A DNA stretch of 19,785 bases, taken from assembly GCA_902803265.1 (NCBI GenBank), contig CADCPD010000073.1:1-19785 (forward strand), in the 5' to 3' direction. Each line of letters starts with the position of its first letter. The stretch's first letter is position 1. Below the pieces are notes generated by a model, which was not told the origin of the DNA, did no database searches, and worked only from the letters and a program-made list of their open reading frames with translations. The translations under genes and the position numbers were made by a program. Shown here piece by piece: positions 14,415 to 19,785 of the stretch. The DNA is from an uncultured bacterium. GTDB taxonomy: Bacteria > Cyanobacteriota > Vampirovibrionia > Gastranaerophilales > Gastranaerophilaceae.

Positions 14415-15473
14415 CTACTTCACACAAAGCTCACAGCACATATCACAACAAGGCAAATATCCGCATTTTTTTATTTTTGCTCGAAAATCTTTGTAGCATG
14501 GCATGCCATATATTTCTTTTAAAGAATTTTCTTTTAAATCTCCCATTTTTACTGATAAGCAAGGATATACCAATCCTTCCGGAGTTATAAACATATCAGA
14601 AAACGGAAATGTGCATGGTTTGTACAAATTTTTAAATTCTTTTTCTTCTGTATAAAATTTTTCTATTTTTTTTAAAATATTTTCAGAATATTCAAATTTT
14701 GGAGCAAATCTTATTTCACATTTTGAATTCTTACTAATACTCTCAATTTCTTTGAACACTTCTTTAAAATGTTCTAAATTAAAATATAATTTATGTTCCT
14801 GAGGTTCAAAAAACTCTTCGGTTAAATATTCTCTTAAACAAGAATTTTGTTTTAGCTGATTTGAACGCAAAAAAGACAAAGAAAAGAATTCAAAGCCATT
14901 ATCAGAACAATATTTATAAAGTTTTGGCAAATCATCAAGATTATTTTCTAAAATAATGGTTTTAATATCCATTTTAGGACGCTTATTTAATTTTAAAACA
15001 TTGTCTAAATTTGAAACAACTTTATCAAATAACCCATCTTTATTTCTGTTTTCATCATGATTTTTTCCAAAACCGTCAAGAGATACAGATAAAAGCAAGA
15101 GCTTTTTATTATCAAAGAGTTTTATAATCTCATCATTTAATAAATAACCGTTAGAAACAACCGTAACTTTTCCGTTTAATCTTTTTGATACGGCATTAAA
15201 TATTTCTCCAAAATCAAGCCTTAATAAAGGTTCTCCACCGACAAGAGTTGCAAGAGAATATTTTGGCAATTGTTTTATAATATCAAGCCATTGCTCGGTT
15301 GAAAGTTCATTTTTATTTCTGTCACAACCTACATAACAATAAGGACATTTGAGGTTACACCTGTAAGTTAATTCCAAAAAATATCTTAGAGGTAAATTAT
15401 TAAAAACACCGCAATATGCAGGTAACGCATATAAATTTCTAATATAATCAAATAAATTTGAATATTTAATCAT
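14415..15473 (-). CDS. Radical SAM/SPASM-domain protein
   Basis: About 352 residues. The radical SAM motif is Cys39-x3-Cys43-x2-Cys46 (YRCNLKCPYCYVGC), followed by the SAM-binding 'VGGEPLLR' and 'VSNGYLL' and the beta-strand 'LLLSVSLDG'. The C-terminus has many cysteines (Cys287, 305, 326, 337, 342, 343, 346, 347, 350), as in SPASM domains that hold auxiliary iron-sulfur clusters. Such enzymes modify peptides, proteins or cofactors through a 5'-deoxyadenosyl radical; the substrate here is unknown. I chose the ATG at 15471-15473 because a perfect TATAAT lies exactly 6 nt upstream; the ATG at 15491 would lie before that promoter. No substrate-peptide gene lies next to it. The gene diverges from rimI. 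Confidence 0.9.
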   Translation of the reverse strand: MIKYSNLFDYIRNLYALPAYCGVFNNLPLRYFLELTYRCNLKCPYCYVGCDRNKNELSTEQWLDIIKQLPKYSLATLVGGEPLLRLDFGEIFNAVSKRLNGKVTVVSNGYLLNDEIIKLFDNKKLLLLSVSLDGFGKNHDENRNKDGLFDKVVSNLDNVLKLNKRPKMDIKTIILENNLDDLPKLYKYCSDNGFEFFSLSFLRSNQLKQNSCLREYLTEEFFEPQEHKLYFNLEHFKEVFKEIESISKNSKCEIRFAPKFEYSENILKKIEKFYTEEKEFKNLYKPCTFPFSDMFITPEGLVYPCLSVKMGDLKENSLKEIYGMPCYKDFRAKIKKCGYLPCCDMCCELCVK

Positions 15474-15479
15474 AAAATA

Positions 15480-15485
15480 ATTATA
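15480..15485 (-). promoter_or_regulatory. -10 box of the radical SAM gene (leaderless)
   Basis: TATAAT on the minus strand, 6 nt before ATG (15471-15473), with no Shine-Dalgarno. The expected start of transcription is the A of ATG. No consensus -35 box is visible. The promoter overlaps the oppositely directed rimI promoter, so the two may exclude one another. Confidence 0.6.
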
Positions 15486-15499
15486 CATCAAATTTTCAT

Positions 15500-15507
15500 G
15501 ATAAAAT
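15500..15507 (+). promoter_or_regulatory. Extended -10 box of rimI (leaderless)
   Basis: TGATAAAAT (extended -10, hexamer at 15502-15507) lies 6 nt before the rimI ATG at 15514, and there is no ribosome binding site. The -10 box of the radical SAM gene on the other strand is only 16 nt away, so the two RNA polymerase footprints overlap. Confidence 0.55.
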
Positions 15508-15513
15508 AAACTT

Positions 15514-16047
15514 ATGAATACGGAGCTATTAACAGTACAAATAGAAGAAATGACAACTGAAGATGTTAATGAGGTTATTAAAATAGAAGAAGCTTCATAT
15601 GGAGAACATCATTGGTCAAAAGATTCTTTCTATTCGGAAGTTTCAAATAATCTTGCCAGATATTATGTAGCGAAAGACGAAAACAATAATATTTTGGGAT
15701 ATATAGGAAGCTGGTTTATAATAGAAGAAGCTCATATAACAAATGTTTCAGTATCTCCTGAGCAAAGAAGAAAATCCATAGGAGAAGCTCTTTTAGTACA
15801 TGTTGTTCAACAGTGCTACAAAGAAAAAATAAAATATATAACTCTTGAAGTAAGAGTATCAAATGAACCAGCTATAAAATTGTATGAAAAGTATCAATTT
15901 AAATCGTTAGGAACAAGAAAACATTATTATCAGGACAACAATGAAGATGCATTGATAATGTGGACAGAAAATATTTTTTGGGATAAATTTAAATCAGATT
16001 TTGAAAAGAATATACAAGAACTTAATTCACGAATAAATATAAAATGA
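15514..16047 (+). CDS. rimI: Ribosomal protein S18 alanine N-acetyltransferase
   Basis: This 177-residue GNAT protein is of the RimI type. The diagnostic run is 'EEAHITNVSVSPEQRRKSIG' (about 70-89), which includes the acetyl-CoA P-loop, then 'ITLEVRVSNEPAIKLYEKYQF' and the C-terminal 'YYQDNNEDALIMW'. RimI acetylates the N-terminal alanine of ribosomal protein S18 in the cytosol; some homologues act on other N-termini. It has about 20 residues after the usual end (FWDKFKSDFEKNIQELNS). The start has no Shine-Dalgarno but sits 6 nt after a -10 box. Its stop overlaps the bioY start (ATGA), so the two genes form one operon. Confidence 0.92.
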   Translation: MNTELLTVQIEEMTTEDVNEVIKIEEASYGEHHWSKDSFYSEVSNNLARYYVAKDENNNILGYIGSWFIIEEAHITNVSVSPEQRRKSIGEALLVHVVQQCYKEKIKYITLEVRVSNEPAIKLYEKYQFKSLGTRKHYYQDNNEDALIMWTENIFWDKFKSDFEKNIQELNSRINIK

Positions 16048-16703
16048 GAAGACCTGAAAATCAGTTAGAAATATTTAAATATAAAGGGGAACCTGTAAGA
16101 ATTACTCTTGGGACAATAACCATGATAGGTATTTGCACGTTTTTAATAGTTATCGCTACTTTTACACAAATAAAAATTCCCCATTTTTTAAGTGCCTCAG
16201 GAAATTTATTTAACATAGGAGAAGGTCTTACAAAAAATATCAGCGGATATTTATACATTCCTCAAATACCTGTAATAATATTTATTGCTGGCTTAATGGG
16301 TCGAATCTTCGGGACAATATCTGTATTAGTGTATATCACTTTAGGTTTATTTTTTTATCCTATATTTGCACTCGGAGGTGGAGTAAAATATATAATGGCA
16401 TATAATTTTGGATATATATTAGCTTATATACCTTCTGTTTTTCTAACCGGTACTATATTAAACCATGGTTACAGCGTAAAAAATGTTATTAAAGCCACAC
16501 TAATCGGAGTTTTAACAATACATTTTATAGGAATAATTTACTCAGCTTTTATAGGAATAATAAGCTCAGGCGATGACCTAAGTATTTTAGGGACAATTAT
16601 AGTACAAAGCGGTTGGAAAATTTTATACGACTTAATATTTAGTCTCATTGCAATACTAATGGCTAATTTAACTAAAAGAATTTTATGGCTTATTATGTGC
16701 TAA
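16044..16703 (+). CDS. bioY: BioY-family biotin transporter S component
   Basis: This 219-residue protein has about six membrane helices and the BioY pattern. 'IAGLMGRIFGTISVLVYITL' (about 82-101) is followed by 'GLFFYPIFALGGGVKYIMAY', corresponding to the family's 'G-x-x-G-x-x-x-x-x-x-Y-L-x-L-G-x-x-x-P-x-F-A-x-G-G-G' core, then 'NFGYILAYIPSVFLTG'. BioY is the biotin-binding membrane component of ECF transporters, working with EcfT and two ATPases usually encoded elsewhere. The start overlaps the rimI stop by 4 nt, so translation is coupled. The presence of BioY suggests the cell imports biotin; no biotin synthesis gene is seen here. The N-terminus has a 20-residue charged extension before helix 1. 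Confidence 0.82.
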   Translation: MRRPENQLEIFKYKGEPVRITLGTITMIGICTFLIVIATFTQIKIPHFLSASGNLFNIGEGLTKNISGYLYIPQIPVIIFIAGLMGRIFGTISVLVYITLGLFFYPIFALGGGVKYIMAYNFGYILAYIPSVFLTGTILNHGYSVKNVIKATLIGVLTIHFIGIIYSAFIGIISSGDDLSILGTIIVQSGWKILYDLIFSLIAILMANLTKRILWLIMC

Positions 16704-16710
16704 TTAAATC

Positions 16711-16739
16711 TTGGCATAAAAGCGTTATTTTATTACAAT
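16711..16739 (+). promoter_or_regulatory. Promoter of the 49-residue orphan gene
   Basis: TTGGCA (16711-16716), an exact 17-nt spacer and TACAAT (16734-16739). Transcription would begin near 16746, leaving a leader of about 89 nt. The leader opens with the 18-bp palindrome TGTTAAAAATTTTTAACA (16746-16763), right at the predicted start site, which could be an operator. A second TTGGCA at 16776 might be a further promoter element. Confidence 0.55.
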
Positions 16740-16834
16740 TGTAGTTGTTAAAAATTTTTAACATCTTAATAAATTTTGGCAATTTTAATTTTTAGGACTC
16801 TTAAATAAACATAAGAAAAAATAAGGAGTAAAGC

Positions 16835-16984
16835 ATGATGACAGAAATTCAACAAAAACAAACAACAACTGATTACAATGATGAATTTGAAGCATATTTA
16901 AAGAAACAATGCCTAAAGACAACATTTAACGGACTTGAAGTTGATTCTTTCACATGGTATAGAAGAATGTTGGGAACAAAATAG
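16835..16984 (+). CDS. 49-residue orphan small protein
   Basis: A short gene supported by a strong AAGGAG (16823-16828) 6 nt before the ATG, a promoter upstream and a strong terminator directly after. The protein starts MMTEIQQKQTTTDYNDEFEA and ends in 'FTWYRRMLGTK'; it is hydrophilic, has one cysteine (Cys26) and no membrane segment or signal peptide. The first 15 residues look disordered, and the rest could form a small helical domain with a conserved-looking basic-aromatic end. I do not recognise it. Good expression signals and isolation from other genes suggest an abundant small protein, for example a regulator or ribosome- or DNA-associated factor. It has too few cysteines for a zinc ribbon. 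Confidence 0.65.
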   Translation: MMTEIQQKQTTTDYNDEFEAYLKKQCLKTTFNGLEVDSFTWYRRMLGTK

Positions 16985-17005
16985 TTTTTAACAAAAAAGA
17001 AAAAT

Positions 17006-17049
17006 AAAAAAGAAGGCGGGTAGAATAAATTCTACCCGCCTTCTTTTTT
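17006..17049. terminator. Bidirectional rho-independent terminator
   Basis: The arms 17006-17026 and 17029-17049 are perfect 21-nt reverse complements with GC-rich core AGAAGGCGGGTAGAAT, bounded by an A-run on one side and TTTTTT on the other. Read either way it is a stable hairpin followed by U residues. It lies 21 nt after the 49-residue gene (plus) and 5 nt after the LD-carboxypeptidase stop (minus), so it ends both transcripts. Confidence 0.95.
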
Positions 17050-17054
17050 GAAAC

Positions 17055-17954
17055 TTAAATATTATAAATTATAAATTTTTCATTTTTAATTTCAGCTTTT
17101 GCGCCATACGGAACAGTTATTTTTAATTTATTATGAGTAATCCTAAAATCACCGACTACTGGAATATTTAATTCATTAGCAATTTCTTTAAATATCTCTT
17201 TTAACCAATCTTCATTATCAACATCTAAAAATTCACCCAAAACAATCCCTTTAATATGAGTTTTAAAGTCAGGAATATTAGTAAGCTGCGTCATCATTTT
17301 ATCAATTTTATAAGAAGGCTCATTCAAGTCTTCAACAAAAAATATAAAATCTTCATCAGGAATAAAATCTAAACCGCAAAGAGAAACAATTGTTGCCAAA
17401 TTACCGCCAAAAGTAATACCTTTTGCCTCTCCACTAACTATTAAACCTTCTTGAAACGGTTTATATTCTAATATTTTATTATTCATCAGAACATCAAAAC
17501 AATTATCAAAAGTTTCTTTTTCACCTTCCAAAGAGCCAAAATCTCCCAAACACATAGGACCCGAATATGTAATCAAACCTGCTTTTTTCAAAAACATTGC
17601 AGAAAGTGCAGTAATATCAGAATAACCAATAAAAATTTTAGGATTATTTCTGATTAAATTATAATCAAATTTATTAATTAATCTGATTGCGCCATAGCCG
17701 CCTCTCATACAAAAAATTGCATCAATATTTTTATTAGCAAACATTTTATGCAACTGCTCAATTTTTATTTCATCCTCACCGGCTAAGTAACGCTTTTTGT
17801 CATAAAGATTATCGGCAAGCATAACATTAAAGCCCATATCATTAAAATATAAAACGGCACGGTTAAGAGCTTCTTCATTGTTTAATTTTCCAGAAGTCGC
17901 AACTATACCTATTGTATCTCCTATTTTAAGTTTTTTAGGTTTAATTAAATTCAT
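17055..17954 (-). CDS. ldcA: LD-carboxypeptidase (peptidase S66)
   Basis: This 299-residue protein has the normal length for the family. The N-terminal nucleophile motif 'FIGYSDITAL' gives Ser112; 'FFVEDLNEPSYKIDKMM' gives Glu208; 'GDFRITHNK' gives His274, completing the Ser-Glu-His triad. 'FCMRGGYGAIRL' (81-92) is also typical. The enzyme removes the terminal D-alanine from tetrapeptides of recycled murein in the cytosol. No signal peptide is visible once the correct start is used. I chose the ATG at 17952-17954 because it yields the family N-terminus 'LKIGDTIGIVATSG'; the longer frame to 18107 would overlap dnaX and adds unrelated sequence. There is no Shine-Dalgarno, and a TATTTT box 9 nt upstream suggests a very short leader. 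It diverges from dnaX, with 40 bp between. Confidence 0.93.
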   Translation of the reverse strand: MNLIKPKKLKIGDTIGIVATSGKLNNEEALNRAVLYFNDMGFNVMLADNLYDKKRYLAGEDEIKIEQLHKMFANKNIDAIFCMRGGYGAIRLINKFDYNLIRNNPKIFIGYSDITALSAMFLKKAGLITYSGPMCLGDFGSLEGEKETFDNCFDVLMNNKILEYKPFQEGLIVSGEAKGITFGGNLATIVSLCGLDFIPDEDFIFFVEDLNEPSYKIDKMMTQLTNIPDFKTHIKGIVLGEFLDVDNEDWLKEIFKEIANELNIPVVGDFRITHNKLKITVPYGAKAEIKNEKFIIYNI

Positions 17955-17982
17955 AAATACACAAAAATAAAAACTCTTACGA

Positions 17983-17988
17983 TATAAT
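17983..17988 (+). promoter_or_regulatory. -10 box of dnaX (leaderless)
   Basis: TATAAT 6 nt upstream of the dnaX ATG (17995-17997), with no Shine-Dalgarno before the start. The predicted transcript begins at the A of ATG. No good -35 box is present at 16-18 nt spacing. The 40-bp gap to the diverging LD-carboxypeptidase must hold both promoters. Confidence 0.6.
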
Positions 17989-17994
17989 ATTACC

Positions 17995-19785
17995 ATGAAC
18001 GAAAAATATGTACCGTTATACAGAAAATACCGTCCACAAACTTTAGAAGAAGTTGTAGGGCAGGAACATATAAAAAAAGCTCTTGCAAACGCTATAAAAC
18101 TAAACAAAATAGCTCATGCTTATTTATTCACAGGACCAAGAGGAACAGGTAAAACTTCAAGTGCAAGAATTTTGGCAAAATCATTAAACTGTAAAAAAGG
18201 TCCTACCGTAACTCCATGCGGAAAATGTGAAAGTTGTGTAGATATTATAAATTCAACACCAGTTGATGTTATAGAAATAGATGCAGCAAGTAACAGAAAA
18301 GTAGAAGACACACAAAATATATTGGAAAAAATTCAATATGTGCCTGTCTACGGTAAATACAAAATATATATAATAGACGAAGTTCATATGCTTTCCGATA
18401 CAGCATTTAATGCTCTATTAAAGACGTTGGAAGAACCGCCTGAAAATGTAATCTTTATTTTGGCAACAACAGAACCACAAAAAGTTTTGGATACTATTAA
18501 AAGCCGTTGTCAAAGATATGATTTTAGAAGAATAACTACAGATGATATAGTAAATCACCTTGAATATATTGCAAAACAAGAAAATATTAAAATAGAAAAA
18601 GATGCGCTATATACTATTGCAAAAAATTCTGAAGGCGGAATGAGAGATTCTATTTCATTACTTGACCAATTAAGTGTACTTGGTGCAACTCAAACTGTTA
18701 CAGTCGACGATATAAACGCACTTTTAGGACGAATTTCTTTTGATATTCTTTTAGAAATAGGAAAAACAATTACGGAAAGCAAACCTCAAAATGCACTGGA
18801 AACTCTTGAAAAAATATATAATTCAGGAAATGAACCATCTCAAATATTGTTAAATCTATTAGAATTTTTCAAAAACGCACTGTTAATAAAAACTTGTGAT
18901 AAAAAAGTTTTACCTGAACTTACTCAATACAATGAAAATCAAATTGAGTCAGTTAAATCAATAACCGAAAAACTTGAAAAACATCAAATAATATTCCTGA
19001 TAGAAAAGATTTCAAATTACATAAAAGAAATAAAAACAAGTACAACGCCACATTTATGGTTGGAAGTTGCATTGATAGATTTGGCAAATTTAACAGAAAA
19101 TACAACATTACTGGAACTTCAGGAAAGAATCACAAAACTGGAAAGCGGAGAAATAAAACCGGTTCAAATGCCTGTAGCATACAAAACCGCACCAATGCCG
19201 ACAATGAAGCCAATAATGAAACCTTCAATAAATCTTCCAGTAAAAGAAGAAAAAGCTGTAGAACCTAAAGAAGAAACTCTCATCAAAAAAGCAGACAAGG
19301 TAGAGCCTGAAAAGCCAACTGTTTCTAAAGAAAAAGATTTTTCCCAAATGCCAAAACCGCAAATAAAAGAACAATCTTCTTCAATAAGTTTATCAGATTT
19401 ATGGCATACATTAATAAGCAATATTCAACATTCACCAACACAGGCTCTAATAAAACTTGCAAAACCTGTTATAATAACGCCTGAAAAAGTTATAATTACA
19501 TTTATGAAAGAAAGTTTTGTAGAAAATGCAAACAGTTCAAGCAAAAAACAAGCTATCATAGATGCCTGCGATATAATGTTTGGACAAAAAGGCACTAATG
19601 TTATAATAAGACTTCCACAACCTGATGATAATAATTTAACTGAATCGTCATTAGCTGACAATGAAAAAAAAAATAATGAAATTACACCACAAAAAGAGAA
19701 CTTGGATAATTCCAAAAGATTAAGTTCAAATACAACTTTAATTTCACAAAATGAAAAACAAATAGAAGAAACTATTCAAAAAAAA
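17995..19785 (+). CDS. dnaX: DNA polymerase III subunit gamma/tau, 3' end outside the window
   Basis: 597 codons are visible and the frame is still open at the window edge. It starts 'MNEKYVPLYRKYRPQTLEEV' and has AAA+ clamp-loader motifs: Walker A GPRGTGKT (47-54), zinc ligands Cys66, Cys75, Cys78 and Cys81, Walker B DEVH (128-131), sensor 1 'ATTEP' and the arginine-finger 'SRC' motif. Residues up to about 375 form domains I-III of the clamp loader. A Pro/Lys/Glu-rich linker follows, then a small domain from about 462 (SLSDLWHTLISNIQHSPTQA). DnaX assembles the clamp loader and, in the long form, connects polymerase and helicase. An A10 run at 19664-19673 may yield a shorter form. No intein is visible. 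The start is leaderless. Confidence 0.97.
   Translation, partial: MNEKYVPLYRKYRPQTLEEVVGQEHIKKALANAIKLNKIAHAYLFTGPRGTGKTSSARILAKSLNCKKGPTVTPCGKCESCVDIINSTPVDVIEIDAASNRKVEDTQNILEKIQYVPVYGKYKIYIIDEVHMLSDTAFNALLKTLEEPPENVIFILATTEPQKVLDTIKSRCQRYDFRRITTDDIVNHLEYIAKQENIKIEKDALYTIAKNSEGGMRDSISLLDQLSVLGATQTVTVDDINALLGRISFDILLEIGKTITESKPQNALETLEKIYNSGNEPSQILLNLLEFFKNALLIKTCDKKVLPELTQYNENQIESVKSITEKLEKHQIIFLIEKISNYIKEIKTSTTPHLWLEVALIDLANLTENTTLLELQERITKLESGEIKPVQMPVAYKTAPMPTMKPIMKPSINLPVKEEKAVEPKEETLIKKADKVEPEKPTVSKEKDFSQMPKPQIKEQSSSISLSDLWHTLISNIQHSPTQALIKLAKPVIITPEKVIITFMKESFVENANSSSKKQAIIDACDIMFGQKGTNVIIRLPQPDDNNLTESSLADNEKKNNEITPQKENLDNSKRLSSNTTLISQNEKQIEETIQKK
19664..19676 (+). promoter_or_regulatory. 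dnaX: Possible slippage/frameshift site in dnaX
   Basis: Ten A residues (19664-19673) are followed by TAATGAA. In the normal frame this reads GAA AAA AAA AAT AAT. After a -1 ribosomal shift or the addition of one A in the mRNA it reads AAA TAA, so translation ends at 19676 and gives a gamma-like product of about 559 residues. Thermus dnaX uses slippage on an A-run and E. coli uses a -1 shift on an A-rich site to make gamma. Use of this site here is inferred. Confidence 0.45.

Noticed and set aside
3877..14420. Attachment-site direct repeats flanking the phage block
   Set aside because: I compared the flanks by eye and saw no shared direct repeat longer than a few bases and no tRNA gene. A computed repeat search could still find a short one.
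14415..16984. Radical SAM enzyme plus the 49-residue protein as a peptide-modification (RiPP) system
   Set aside because: They are about 1.4 kb apart on opposite strands with rimI and bioY between. The small protein has one Cys and no leader-core pattern, and no transporter or recognition domain is present.
17955..18107. N-terminal extension of the LD-carboxypeptidase
   Set aside because: It runs antisense into dnaX and adds 51 residues unlike the family. The ATG at 17954 gives the family N-terminus.
19056..19715. Three reading frames within dnaX (one plus, two minus)
   Set aside because: They lie inside the continuous dnaX frame, have low-complexity shadow composition and no start signals.
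1..19785. CRISPR array, tRNA or rRNA genes, insertion sequence
   Set aside because: No regularly spaced repeats, cloverleaf sequence, rRNA segment or transposase was seen.

Overview
The window is AT-rich throughout, about 30% GC by eye. It looks like a bacterial chromosome segment carrying a compact phage-derived gene block. The run infA-rpmJ-rpsM-rpsK, the L36 and S13 sequences and the overall base composition would fit a gut lineage related to Cyanobacteria (Vampirovibrionia/Gastranaerophilales). This is an inference; another low-GC phylum, for example a Bacillota lineage, is not excluded.

Layout. (1) 1-910, minus strand: translation genes infA, rpmJ, rpsM and the 5' end of rpsK. (2) 1157-3876, minus strand: an apparent two-gene operon of a polytopic membrane protein and a patatin-like phospholipase. 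(3) 3898-14142: about 10.2 kb of short-tailed-phage genes, nearly all on the minus strand. Reading left to right they are a small membrane protein, large terminase, portal, GNAT acetyltransferase, small terminase (after a gene on the opposite strand and an unknown gene), a P22 gp4-like adaptor, scaffold, a small holin-like protein, major capsid protein, a P22 gp10-like tail-hub protein, an amidase endolysin and a stand-alone LuxR-type DNA-binding protein. I see no integrase, replication genes, CI-type repressor, tail spike, tail needle or ejection proteins. (4) 14415-15473, minus: a radical SAM/SPASM protein. (5) 15514-16703, plus: rimI and bioY, overlapping by 4 nt. (6) 16835-16984, plus: a 49-residue orphan protein with its own promoter and a strong shared terminator. 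(7) 17055-17954, minus: an LD-carboxypeptidase. (8) 17995 to the end, plus: dnaX, incomplete.

How the parts fit. The phage block holds the genes for packaging DNA into a head (TerS/TerL, portal, scaffold, capsid), for the start of a short tail (adaptor, gp10-like hub) and for lysis (amidase, possible holin). It lacks what an autonomous temperate phage needs, and all its reading frames look intact. It may therefore be a domesticated or helper-dependent particle (GTA-like or satellite-like) or a remnant. Its gene order is the usual packaging-head-tail-lysis order, but every structural gene is transcribed in the opposite direction, so the usual order is mirrored. A small membrane protein gene with its own consensus promoter is inserted antisense in the packaging genes like a phage moron.

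Two regulatory themes stand out. Four host genes (the 503-residue membrane protein, radical SAM, rimI, dnaX) have a -10 box exactly 6 nt before ATG and no Shine-Dalgarno sequence, which predicts leaderless mRNAs, whereas most phage genes have good Shine-Dalgarno sites. A perfect 30-bp palindrome containing four TACGTA hexamers lies between the radical SAM gene and the LuxR-type gene. dnaX carries an A10 run where a -1 shift meets TAA at once, which suggests a shorter second product.
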